A DNA stretch of 13,859 nt. Source: DASTOB01 sp035720425. GTDB taxonomy: Bacteria > Chloroflexota > Limnocylindria > Limnocylindrales > CSP1-4. The notes under the pieces are model-generated. The model searched no databases. It saw nothing but the letters and a program-made list of their open reading frames with translations, and was not told the origin of the DNA. Positions 6,149 through 12,146 of this stretch are shown piece after piece; within the stretch, counting starts at the first letter, position 1, and each line of letters opens with the position of its first letter. The stretch spans positions 1 to 13,859 of the forward strand of contig DASTOB010000055.1 in NCBI GenBank assembly GCA_035720425.1, in the 5' to 3' direction. The translations under genes and the position numbers were made by a program.

Positions 6149-8194
6149 TCAGGCGGCCGCGGGTGCCTCGAGGTCGGTCGGCCGGGCCGCCTTGCGCCGA
6201 CGGCGTCGGGCGCGCTCCCGCTCCCGCTCGCGCTCGCGGACGATCCGCTCGTCGTGGAACAGGGCGAGCGAGAGGCGGGCCCGCGCCTCGTGCTGGCCTG
6301 GCAGGAATTCGAGCCCGCACACGATCCCGTCGCCGAACAGGCGGCGCGATCGGACGGCCGCGTCGAGCCGGACCTCACCGTCCTCGAGGTCGATGACGAG
6401 GACCTGGTGGACCATGCCGGACACGAGCCCGGTCATCTCGACCCGGGCGCCCGTCAGGGACACGTCGGTCACGTGGCAGGGCAGGCCGCCGAGGCGGCCG
6501 TCGAACGCGGTCTCGAAGCGGAATGCCGCGCGCCGCTCCGCGGCGAAGCGCATCGAGCGGATCCGCCCGATCGCGAGCACGAGGAGCACGACGTTGAGCG
6601 ACAGCCAGCCGAACGTGGCGTGGGCGGCCCACGGCACCTCGTAGCGGGTCGGCGTCGCGCCCATCAGGGTCGCGGTGTACCAGGCGGCACCGACGATGCT
6701 AAGAAATCCGACAGCGCGGAGGAGGATCGGCGTGTGGATCGGCCGGCGCGCCGTGCCAGTCCGGCCCTTCGGCGTGACCCGGAACGTGGCCCGCCGGCGG
6801 GTCACGAGGGTCGTCGTCGCGAGCAGGTTCGGGGCCATCCGGACGAGCTCGAACATGACCGACAGGATCGGCCGATGCGCGCCCCGGCTGAGCAGCCGCA
6901 GGGCGAGCTGCTGGAGCACGAACGTCGTCCCGAAGGCGGCCAGGAACACCGCCGGCTCGGCCCGGATCGGCACGGCGCCGGTGGTCACGACGGCGATCGG
7001 CAGGAGCAGGTAGCCGAGCGAGCGCCACGCGTCGAACCAGCCGAGCAGCGTGGCCGCGTAGGCGAGGCGCTGGCGGATCGTCAGGCCGGACACGAAGAGC
7101 GGGTTCTCGACCCGCAGGACCTGCATCGCGCCGGTGCCCCAGCGCAGTCGCTGGAGCTGGTAGGTCTCCGCATCGCTCGCCGCGAGACCGCGGGCAAGAA
7201 CCTCATTGTGGTAGACCGTCTTCCAGCCGCGGCGGTGGAAGCGGATCGTCGTGTGGATGTCTTCGGTGATCGTGTCGGTCGCGACGCCGCCCACCTCACG
7301 CAGGGCGGCCACGCGAACGACCGCACCGGTGCCACACCAGAACGCCGCGGCCCAGCGGTTCTTGCCGGGCTGGAGGACGCGGTAGAACAGCGTCTGCTCG
7401 TGGAAGCGCTGGTCGTCGGCGCCGGCACCCGCTCCGGGCGCCGAGCCGGCCGCGCCGCCGGTCGTCGCCCGACCGTCGGACGCCTCGTGCTCGAACGAGT
7501 CCGTGTTGTAGAACTCCTGCGGCGTCTGGACGAGGGCGACCCGCGGATCGTCGAAGTAGCCGAGCGTTCGAACGAGGAAGTCCGGCTCGGCCACGTGGTC
7601 CGCGTCGAGGACGGCGATGAACTCCGCGTCGATGAGGCCGAGGGCGTGGTTGAGGTTGCCGGCCTTGGCATGCTCGTGGGTCGGCCGGGTCAGGTAGCGC
7701 GCGCCGAGAGCGGCGGCAAGCTCCGCGACCTCGGGTCGGTCGCCATCGTCGAGCACCCACGTCTCGTGGCGCGGGCGCATCGCGACGGCGGCGGCGACCG
7801 TCGGCGTCAGGACCTCGAGCCCCTCGTTGTAGGTCGGCAGGAGGACCGCGATCTTCGCCTTCGTCCTGGTAACGTCGCGACTCTCCGGCCGGCGGTCGAC
7901 GTCCCACAGCGAGAACGTGAACAGGGCGAGGCCAAGGGCGGCGTGGATCTCGAGGATGACCAGGGCGGCCGACAGCCACGGCACGGCCGGGTCGATCGTC
8001 CAGCCGACGCGCCACGTGAGATAGCCCGCCGTGACCGCCAGCGCGAGGAGCGCGACCGCGCGAATCGACCAGCGCCGGGCGGCCGACTCCGGGATCGGGA
8101 GGTCGCGCCCGGGCACGGACGGACGCAACCAGCCCGCGCTGGGGAGCGGGCTCGACGTTCGGACACGGAGGGACGGAACCGGATGGTGCTGCAC
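6149..8194 (-). CDS. Cellulose-synthase-like family 2 glycosyltransferase with C-terminal PilZ domain
   Basis: With the GTG start at 8194 the product is 681 residues. Helices lie at about 44-63 and 71-93. A BcsA-type GT2 domain follows: LLPTYNEGLEV, VLDDGDRPE, HAKAGNLNHAL, VLDADHVAEPDFL (DAD 197-199), TITEDIHT (TED 310-312) and QRLRW (QxxRW, 348-352). Further helices follow, with FRVTPKGR between them, and a PilZ domain (Arg555/Arg559 of RxxxR; DVSLTG 577-582). It probably polymerises an exported polysaccharide under c-di-GMP control; the product is unknown. Between the catalytic motifs is a Gly/Ala-rich insert (about 238-262), and the tail is Arg/Glu-repetitive (653-668). The start is uncertain: ATG 8293 has a GGAG 6 nt upstream but would overlap hflX, and the residues before 8194 look like translated promoter DNA. 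It diverges from hflX. Confidence 0.9.
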   Translation of the reverse strand: MQHHPVPSLRVRTSSPLPSAGWLRPSVPGRDLPIPESAARRWSIRAVALLALAVTAGYLTWRVGWTIDPAVPWLSAALVILEIHAALGLALFTFSLWDVDRRPESRDVTRTKAKIAVLLPTYNEGLEVLTPTVAAAVAMRPRHETWVLDDGDRPEVAELAAALGARYLTRPTHEHAKAGNLNHALGLIDAEFIAVLDADHVAEPDFLVRTLGYFDDPRVALVQTPQEFYNTDSFEHEASDGRATTGGAAGSAPGAGAGADDQRFHEQTLFYRVLQPGKNRWAAAFWCGTGAVVRVAALREVGGVATDTITEDIHTTIRFHRRGWKTVYHNEVLARGLAASDAETYQLQRLRWGTGAMQVLRVENPLFVSGLTIRQRLAYAATLLGWFDAWRSLGYLLLPIAVVTTGAVPIRAEPAVFLAAFGTTFVLQQLALRLLSRGAHRPILSVMFELVRMAPNLLATTTLVTRRRATFRVTPKGRTGTARRPIHTPILLRAVGFLSIVGAAWYTATLMGATPTRYEVPWAAHATFGWLSLNVVLLVLAIGRIRSMRFAAERRAAFRFETAFDGRLGGLPCHVTDVSLTGARVEMTGLVSGMVHQVLVIDLEDGEVRLDAAVRSRRLFGDGIVCGLEFLPGQHEARARLSLALFHDERIVRERERERERARRRRRKAARPTDLEAPAAA

Positions 8195-8279
8195 GGCACC
8201 CCACAGGGTCGGTGCCCGCGCGCGCCACGGCCATAGGCCAACGGTGGGGGTCCTGCGCAGCCGGAAGGGCCATCGGCGG

Positions 8280-8285
8280 TAGACT
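8280..8285 (+). promoter_or_regulatory. -10 box (TAGACT) for leaderless hflX
   Basis: TAGACT ends 6 nt before ATG 8292, so transcription should start at or beside the ATG; there is no Shine-Dalgarno in the gap. TAGAGT, one base different, precedes both copies of the duplicated RNA near 10.3-10.6 kb. Confidence 0.5.
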
Positions 8286-8291
8286 CCGGCC

Positions 8292-9596
8292 ATGGCCCGC
8301 TCCACGCTCATCGACCTCGCCGCGCCCGTCGAGAAGGTCTTCCTCGTCGCGGTCGACACCGGTTCCGACGGTGGCTGGTCGGCGGAGGACTCGCTCGCCG
8401 AGCTCGCCAGCCTCGCCTCGACCGCCGGCGCCGAGGTGGTCGGGGCGGAGTGGCAGAACCGGCGTCACATCGATCCGAACTGGTACATCGGCAAGGGCAA
8501 GGCGGAGGAGCTGTCCCACGCTCGCAGCGAGACCGGCTTCGAGGTGCTCATCGCCGACGACGAGCTGTCTCCGGCGCAGCAGAAAGCGCTCGAGGGCCTC
8601 CTCAACGTCAAGGTCATCGACCGCAGCCGGCTGATCCTCGACATCTTCGCCCAGCACGCCCAGACCCACGAGGGCCGGCTCCAGGTGGAACTCGCCCAGC
8701 TCGAGTACCAGCTGCCGCGCCTGACCCGCCTGTGGACTCACCTGTCGCGCACGGCCGGCGGGATCGGGACCCGCGGCCCCGGCGAGTCCCAGCTCGAGAC
8801 GGACCGGCGGATCATTCGCGAGCGGATCAAGAAGATGAAGGAGCGTGTCGAGGCCGTCCGCCAGCAACGGGCGACCGCCGCCCGGGGCCGCGACCGTCGG
8901 CTCAAGCCCACCGTCGGCATCGTCGGCTACACGAACGCCGGCAAGTCGACCCTGCTCAATGCGCTCGTCGGATCCGAGGTGGCACGCGCGGAGGACAAGC
9001 TGTTCGCGACGCTCGATCCCACGTCGCGCCAGGTCCGCCTCGGCGACGGGCAGACGGCGATCGTGACCGACACGGTCGGGTTCATCCACAAGCTCCCGCA
9101 CCAACTCGTCGACGCGTTCCGCGCGACGCTCGAGGAGGTCAACCGCGCGGACGTGCTCGTCGAGGTCGTCGATGCCGCCGACGCCCACTTCGCCGAGCAC
9201 CGGCTGACCGTCCAGACCGTGCTCGACGAGCTCGGCGCGGGCGACAAGCCGCGCCTCGTCGCGTTCAACAAGGTGGACCTGCTCGAGGCCGCCGCCCGCA
9301 ACGGCGACACGCCGGCGCCGGCCATCGCGGGCTCAGTGTTCGTCAGCGCCCTGACCGGCTACGGGATGGACACGCTCCGCGCCGAGATCGCCGCCCTCCT
9401 CGCCTCGCTGTGGGAGGACGTCGACGTGGCGGTGCCATACGCCGCGGGCGAGTTGCTCGCGCGCGTGCGTGAGCGGGGGACCGTCGAGCTCGAGTACCGC
9501 GAGCGGGACGTGCGGGTCCATGGGCGGATCGCCCCGTCGCTCGCGGGTGAGCTGCGGGCCGTCGCCGCGTCGGCCGCCGCCGTCACGCCCGACTAG
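8292..9596 (+). CDS. hflX: Ribosome-associated GTPase HflX
   Basis: HflX binds the 50S subunit and can split or rescue stalled ribosomes. The 434-residue product shows the HflX N-terminal domain (NWYIGKGKAEEL at 64-74, LIADDELSPAQQ, VIDRSRLILDIFAQHAQTHEG), the Gly-rich linker GGIGTRGPGESQLETDRR, a coiled-coil arm (about 172-196), and the GTPase motifs GYTNAGKST (212-220), DTVGF (260-264) and NKVD (326-329), with a SALTG switch motif. The ATG 8292 start is set by the -10 box 6 nt upstream and matches the normal family N-terminus. The product ends with a short domain after the GTPase core. The association of miaA and hflX is also seen in Escherichia coli. A hypothetical gene follows 17 bp downstream. 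Confidence 0.96.
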   Translation: MARSTLIDLAAPVEKVFLVAVDTGSDGGWSAEDSLAELASLASTAGAEVVGAEWQNRRHIDPNWYIGKGKAEELSHARSETGFEVLIADDELSPAQQKALEGLLNVKVIDRSRLILDIFAQHAQTHEGRLQVELAQLEYQLPRLTRLWTHLSRTAGGIGTRGPGESQLETDRRIIRERIKKMKERVEAVRQQRATAARGRDRRLKPTVGIVGYTNAGKSTLLNALVGSEVARAEDKLFATLDPTSRQVRLGDGQTAIVTDTVGFIHKLPHQLVDAFRATLEEVNRADVLVEVVDAADAHFAEHRLTVQTVLDELGAGDKPRLVAFNKVDLLEAAARNGDTPAPAIAGSVFVSALTGYGMDTLRAEIAALLASLWEDVDVAVPYAAGELLARVRERGTVELEYRERDVRVHGRIAPSLAGELRAVAASAAAVTPD

Positions 9597-9613
9597 CTCG
9601 CGCGGGGGCGGCG

Positions 9614-10165
9614 GTGACCGCGTTCGTCCGGGTCGGGGGTCGGGGCGGGTTGGGGGACGGGTCGGTCGTGACCTGGTCCGTGGCAGAAGGCCGTCGCGGC
9701 CGGCGCTGGCGCGAGGTGCGCGTCGCGGACGGCGCGGTGATCAGCTCGCTCCTCCTCGAGACGGACCCCGATGGGCGGTTCAGCCATACCGAGCTGAGCA
9801 CCGCGGCCGGCCTCCTCACGCTCCACCCGGAGGGCGACGGGACGATCCACGGCAACACCGTCGGTGCGGACGGGATCGGCCACGTCGTCGGCCGGCCCTG
9901 GGACCGGGACGGGCTCCTGCTCGTCGAGGGATCGCCGATCGCGACAATCGCCGCGATCGATCGCCTCCGTGCCCGGATCGCCGGGGGCATGACGGTCGAG
10001 CTCGCGGCGATCGTCGTTGGGCTCGACCTGGGCCTGACCTTTGGGCCGGTCACGGTCGAGCGGACCTGGGCGGGCATCTGGCGCGTCGGTGACGGGCCGT
10101 CACTCGTCCACGATGAGCTCGGCCTGCCGGTCCTCGCCGAGGGGTCGGACTGGCCGCTTGAGTGA
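9614..10165 (+). CDS. Hypothetical protein, beta-rich
   Basis: The 183-residue frame follows hflX by 17 bp and probably shares its transcript. I recognise no family with confidence. The predicted character is soluble and beta-rich, with a Trp-containing start (VTWSVAEGRRGRRWREV), alternating hydrophobic strands (SSLLLETDPDGRFSHTEL, AGLLTLHPEGDGTIHGNTV), then LLLVEGSPIATIAAIDRL and VERTWAGIWRV. Conserved-looking Trp residues and the strand pattern loosely recall glycolipid-binding or lipocalin-like folds, but that is a guess. There is no signal peptide or membrane helix. GTG 9614 is the first start; the residues before GTG 9668 are Gly-rich and non-protein-like, and a GGGGGAC lies upstream of 9668, so the shorter start may be right. 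Confidence 0.62.
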   Translation: MTAFVRVGGRGGLGDGSVVTWSVAEGRRGRRWREVRVADGAVISSLLLETDPDGRFSHTELSTAAGLLTLHPEGDGTIHGNTVGADGIGHVVGRPWDRDGLLLVEGSPIATIAAIDRLRARIAGGMTVELAAIVVGLDLGLTFGPVTVERTWAGIWRVGDGPSLVHDELGLPVLAEGSDWPLE

Positions 10166-10213
10166 CGCCCGTCGGCCCCGTTGGCCCGCCCTGCGCGACA
10201 CCTGTTGGCGGAC

Positions 10214-10222
10214 TGTGGATAA
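10214..10222 (-). promoter_or_regulatory. DnaA-box-like site 1 (TTATCCACA)
   Basis: The plus strand reads TGTGGATAA, the exact reverse complement of the consensus DnaA box. A second site starts 42 bp further on in the same orientation. Confidence 0.5.
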
Positions 10223-10255
10223 CCCCTCCCGAAACAGCCCTCGGCCCGCAAAAGT

Positions 10256-10264
10256 CGTGGATAA
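10256..10264 (-). promoter_or_regulatory. DnaA-box-like site 2 (TTATCCACG)
   Basis: The plus strand reads CGTGGATAA, one base from consensus. It lies in the 25-bp block that is identical in both repeat copies, just upstream of the position expected for a -35 element. Confidence 0.42.
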
Positions 10265-10293
10265 CCCACTATCGGACGCCCGCGTGCGCCGGA

Positions 10294-10299
10294 TAGAGT
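10294..10299 (+). promoter_or_regulatory. -10 box (TAGAGT), RNA copy 1
   Basis: TAGAGT is conserved in both copies while the 17-18 bp between it and the identical upstream block has diverged, the pattern expected of a promoter with free spacer sequence. Transcription would start near 10306-10307, exactly at the first base of the hairpin. Confidence 0.5.
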
Positions 10300-10306
10300 A
10301 GGTCTT

Positions 10307-10398
10307 GCCCGAAGGGGCCCTGGACCGAAAGCGGAGCCGCAGGTGCTTGCATCAGCGGAGCCGACTACGGACCGGCGGTTCCTTCGGGCGTTTCGTTG
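10307..10398 (+). ncRNA. Putative structured hairpin RNA, copy 1
   Basis: Bases 10307-10389 fold end to end. GCCCGAAGG (10307-10315) pairs with CCTTCGGGC (10381-10389). GGCC then pairs with GGTT through two G-U pairs beside a bulged C. CTGG pairs with CCGG, and CCG (10325-10327) with CGG (10368-10370). CGG/CCG follows, flanked by AG/AG, and then CCGC-A-GGTG capped by a CTTG tetraloop and closed by CATC-A-GCGG. A T-rich run (GTTTCGTT, 10390-10397) follows the stem, as in an intrinsic terminator. No protein gene starts downstream before copy 2. I do not recognise the family; it could be a small RNA, a leader left over from the duplication, or a palindromic element. Confidence 0.55.
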
Positions 10399-10410
10399 TA
10401 CCGGCGCAGT

Positions 10411-10462
10411 CCACGCCGCCGCGCCGCCGCCGCGCCCGCCGCCGCGCCGCCGCGCCGTCGCC
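10411..10462 (+). repeat. CCG-rich low-complexity stretch
   Basis: Irregular repeats of gccgcc/cgccgc fill the space between RNA copy 1 and the second unit. The encoded Arg/Ala/Pro runs on both strands are not protein-like. I see no gene in 10399-10501. Confidence 0.8.
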
Positions 10463-10502
10463 CTCCGGAGCCCTGACCGATCGGCCGGTTTCGTGGATGA
10501 GC

Positions 10503-10511
10503 TGTGGACAA
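10503..10511 (-). promoter_or_regulatory. DnaA-box-like site 3 (TTGTCCACA)
   Basis: The plus strand reads TGTGGACAA, the reverse complement of the DnaA box common in high-GC bacteria. It occupies the same place in copy 2 as site 1 in copy 1. A weaker match, CGTGGATGA, lies just before it at 10492-10500. Confidence 0.5.
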
Positions 10512-10544
10512 CGTTCCCGGGAAACGGCCTCGATCCGCGAAAGT

Positions 10545-10553
10545 CGTGGATAA
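10545..10553 (-). promoter_or_regulatory. DnaA-box-like site 4 (TTATCCACG)
   Basis: The plus strand reads CGTGGATAA, identical to site 2, again 42 bp from its partner. Confidence 0.42.
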
Positions 10554-10581
10554 CCCACTATCGGCCCCCTCCCGCGCCACG

Positions 10582-10587
10582 TAGAGT
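10582..10587 (+). promoter_or_regulatory. -10 box (TAGAGT), RNA copy 2 and dehydratase-like gene
   Basis: Same box and same distance to the hairpin as in copy 1; the predicted start is near 10594-10595. It would give the dehydratase-like gene a 5' leader of about 113 nt. Confidence 0.5.
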
Positions 10588-10594
10588 AGGTCTT

Positions 10595-10686
10595 GCCCGA
10601 AGGGGCCCTGGAGCGACAACGGAGCCGCAGGTGCTTGCATCAGCGGAGCCGAGGTCGAGCCGGCGGTTCCTTCGGGCGTTTCGTTG
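10595..10686 (+). ncRNA. Putative structured hairpin RNA, copy 2 (5' leader of downstream gene)
   Basis: GCCCGAAGG (10595-10603) pairs with CCTTCGGGC (10669-10677), and the inner helices follow copy 1. The variable helix reads CGAC (10614-10617) against GTCG (10654-10657) where copy 1 has CCG/CGG; the pair at 10617/10654 is C-G instead of A-U, a compensatory change, and the flanking mismatches become AG/AG. The CTTG-capped tip is identical to copy 1. The 3' strand CGGGC (10673-10677) could instead pair with GCCCG at 10686-10690, an option copy 1 lacks. This resembles a regulatory leader, but no ligand or known riboswitch class is recognised. Confidence 0.55.
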
Positions 10687-10692
10687 CCCGCC

Positions 10693-10698
10693 GGGAGG
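10693..10698 (+). promoter_or_regulatory. Shine-Dalgarno GGGAGG for dehydratase-like gene
   Basis: GGGAGG lies 9 nt before GTG 10708 and decides this start over the in-frame TTG at 10684, which falls in the conserved RNA repeat. It directly follows the alternative-pairing segment GCCCG. Confidence 0.7.
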
Positions 10699-10707
10699 CC
10701 ACCGTTC

Positions 10708-11685
10708 GTGCCCTTCGCGCCGCGCGACGACCCGGAGCTGCAGCCGGACGCCATCCGAGCGGCGCGGGAGCTGATCCACCGGGCCTTCGTCGCCTCGCCC
10801 CAGTACGTTCACGATGGCCTGTCCGAGCGGGCCGGCCGGCCGGTCATCGTCAAGGTCGAGACGGTCAACCCGATCGGTGCCTTCAAGGGTCGCGGCTGCT
10901 GGCTCGCCGCGCACGGCCTGGCAGGGGAGGGGAGGGTCGGCCCGAAGCGGCCTCTCGTCGTCGCCTCAACCGGCAACTTCGGCCAGGGCATCGCGTTCGC
11001 CGGCCGCGCGGCCGGCGTCCCGGTCGTCGTGTTCGCCGACACGCACGCGAATCCCACCAAGCTCGAGCGGATCCGGCGCTTCGGCGCCACGGTGGTCCAG
11101 GCGGGGGAGGACTTCGACGAGGCGCGTGCCGCGTCGGAACAGCACGCGGCGGAGCACGGGGCCCACCTGCTCGTCGACGGGGCCGATCCGCGCGTCGCCG
11201 CCGGGGCGGGCACGCTCGCCGTCGAGGTGACCGACGCCATCGCGGCCGGCGACCTGCCGGCGATCGGCGCCGCCTACGTCCCCGTCGGCAACGGGGCGCT
11301 CATCGTCGGGGTCGGCGCGTGGCTGCGCCACGCGGCGCGCGGCGCGCGCGTCGTCGGCGTCCAGTCCGACGCCGCGTCGTCGATGACCCTGTCGTGGCGC
11401 GCCGGCGCGGTGGTCGAGACCCCGCGGGCCGACACGTTCGCCGACGGGATCGCCACCCGGGTCCCCGTGCCGGAAGCGCTCGCGATGATGGTCGGCCGGG
11501 TCGACGACATGACCCTCGTGTCAGAGTCCGCCCTCAGGGACGCCCAGGCGGAGCTTCGCGCCGCGCTCGGGATCACCGTCGAGGGTGCGGCCGCCGCGTC
11601 GTGGGCCGCAGCGCTCGACGATCGCGAGGCGGACCCGGAGCTCGCCGCGCTCGTGATCGTGACCGGCAGCAACGTCGCGGACTGA
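10708..11685 (+). CDS. PLP-dependent threonine/serine dehydratase-like enzyme
   Basis: The 325-residue product belongs to fold type II PLP enzymes. The Schiff-base lysine is Lys60 in VNPIGAFKGRG. The phosphate/substrate loop is ASTGNFGQG (about residues 86-94), followed by VVVFADTHANPTKLERIRRFGATVV and the PLP-phosphate glycine loop VPVGNGALIVG. These match threonine/serine dehydratases and serine racemases (NPxxSFKxRG, SxGNxxQG) better than threonine synthases. The C-terminal ACT-type regulatory domain of long IlvA enzymes is absent, so it is the short form. Start GTG 10708 is set by GGGAGG. It stands alone behind the duplicated structured leader, which suggests its own regulation. Exact substrate is unproven. 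Confidence 0.85.
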   Translation: MPFAPRDDPELQPDAIRAARELIHRAFVASPQYVHDGLSERAGRPVIVKVETVNPIGAFKGRGCWLAAHGLAGEGRVGPKRPLVVASTGNFGQGIAFAGRAAGVPVVVFADTHANPTKLERIRRFGATVVQAGEDFDEARAASEQHAAEHGAHLLVDGADPRVAAGAGTLAVEVTDAIAAGDLPAIGAAYVPVGNGALIVGVGAWLRHAARGARVVGVQSDAASSMTLSWRAGAVVETPRADTFADGIATRVPVPEALAMMVGRVDDMTLVSESALRDAQAELRAALGITVEGAAAASWAAALDDREADPELAALVIVTGSNVAD

Positions 11686-11705
11686 CCGCACGTCGCGCCG
11701 CCCGG

Positions 11706-11711
11706 TACCAT
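11706..11711 (+). promoter_or_regulatory. Possible -10 box (TACCAT)
   Basis: TACCAT lies 21 bp after the dehydratase-like stop and about 55 bp before an SD-ATG pair at 11755-11769. It is the best promoter-like match ahead of the pseudo-receiver gene; no -35 is clear. Confidence 0.3.
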
Positions 11712-11766
11712 GTTCGCGGGCACGGTTGGTCGCTTGACTCGGGCGCATTGCGCCGGGGGAGCCGAG

Positions 11767-11787
11767 ATGAACCAGACGAGCGCCTAG
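11767..11787 (+). other. Six-codon mini-ORF (MNQTSA) in frame with next gene
   Basis: ATG 11767 has a strong Shine-Dalgarno (GGGGGAG at 11755-11761, spacer 5) but meets TAG at 11785-11787 after six codons. The next codon is the GTG start of the pseudo-receiver, in the same frame. This is either a leader peptide with re-initiation at the GTG or a nonsense mutation in an originally longer start region. Confidence 0.45.
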
Positions 11788-12060
11788 GTGCCGACGACCG
11801 TCGGCCGAGGCAGGCGCATCCTCGTCGTCGAGGGTGACGCCGATCGCGAAGCCGCCCTGCGGCCGGTCCTCGAGGCGATCGGCTATGCCGTCATGTTCGC
11901 GGCGACGATCGACGCCGCGATCGAGGCCGCCAGGACCACCCCGCCGCACCTCGTGCTCGGCAGCCCGTTGCTCGGCCCCGACGAACGTCAGGATCTCCGC
12001 CGGCGGATCCGCCTCGATCCGGCCCTGCGCGACATCCCGGTGGGCTTCCTGTCGAGCTGA
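11788..12060 (+). CDS. Truncated receiver-like protein lacking the phosphorylation Asp
   Basis: The 90-residue product looks like the first four strands of a CheY-type receiver: RRILVVEGDADREAALRPVLEAIGY, a second alpha/beta unit, PHLVLGSPLLG and DIPVGFLSS. The phosphoacceptor Asp of the LVLLD motif is replaced by Ser59, one residue of the N-terminal acidic pair is Gly16, and the sequence stops where strand 4 ends, so helix 4 to helix 5, including the conserved Lys, are missing. Reading past the stop gives nothing receiver-like. The GTG start directly abuts an upstream in-frame TAG and has no Shine-Dalgarno of its own. It may be a decaying gene or a small pseudo-receiver; it cannot signal by phosphorylation in the usual way. 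Confidence 0.5.
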   Translation: MPTTVGRGRRILVVEGDADREAALRPVLEAIGYAVMFAATIDAAIEAARTTPPHLVLGSPLLGPDERQDLRRRIRLDPALRDIPVGFLSS

Positions 12061-12079
12061 AGCCGGCCCCGGCGGCCTT

Positions 12080-12099
12080 TGACGCACAGGTCTGCGTCA
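12080..12099. promoter_or_regulatory. Inverted repeat TGACGCA-N6-TGCGTCA
   Basis: A perfect 7-bp inverted repeat with a 6-bp centre, 20 bp after the pseudo-receiver stop and 66 bp before the antitoxin start. It could be an operator or a weak hairpin terminator; no T-run follows, which favours an operator. Its TGACGC half-site recurs at 12141-12146. Confidence 0.5.
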
Positions 12100-12146
12100 T
12101 TGCGGACGATCGACGGCGCGAGTTCCTCGACGCCCATCCTTGACGC

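Larger units (their letters stand above)
10213..10398 (+). repeat. Duplicated non-coding unit, copy 1
   Basis: This 186-bp stretch is repeated at 10502-10686, offset 288-289 bp. The upstream 63 bp (10213-10275) align without gaps, with the last 25 bp (10251-10275) identical. An 18-bp divergent spacer follows (17 bp in copy 2). From the TAGAGT box to 10398 the copies match at 97 of 105 positions. The unit holds two DnaA-box-like 9-mers, a promoter-like block and a hairpin RNA. No protein frame in it looks real: the ATG and GTG frames across the two copies give Arg/Pro-rich translations. Confidence 0.92.
10502..10686 (+). repeat. Duplicated non-coding unit, copy 2
   Basis: Second copy of the unit at 10213-10398, same orientation. 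It carries the same two box sites, promoter block and hairpin, and runs straight into the leader of the dehydratase-like gene. Confidence 0.92.

Noticed and set aside
6254..8236. Long plus-strand frame opposite the glycosyltransferase gene
   Set aside because: It is a GC-rich antisense shadow (Glu/Arg/Gly/His-rich, no motif); the minus strand has the complete GT2 and PilZ motif set.
8195..8359. N-terminal extension of the glycosyltransferase to 8359
   Set aside because: It would overlap the hflX start and promoter, and the extra residues are Arg/Trp/Pro-rich as expected of translated regulatory DNA.
10213..10564. Chromosomal replication origin
   Set aside because: DnaA-box-like sites are present, but no dnaA/dnaN neighbourhood or AT-rich unwinding stretch is visible, so I report only the sites.
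10213..10686. CRISPR array or integron attC sites
   Set aside because: There are only two long units, no short regular repeats with unique spacers, and no GTTRRRY/RYYYAAC core sites.
10595..10707. T-box leader of an amino-acid gene
   Set aside because: No T-box antiterminator signature (AGGGTGGNACCGCG-like) or specifier-loop pattern can be seen.
10305..10774. Small frames (82-143 codons) in the duplicated non-coding unit
   Set aside because: They are Arg/Pro/Ala/Ser-rich, run through the hairpin and the CCG repeat, and differ between the two copies; nothing in them looks protein-coding.
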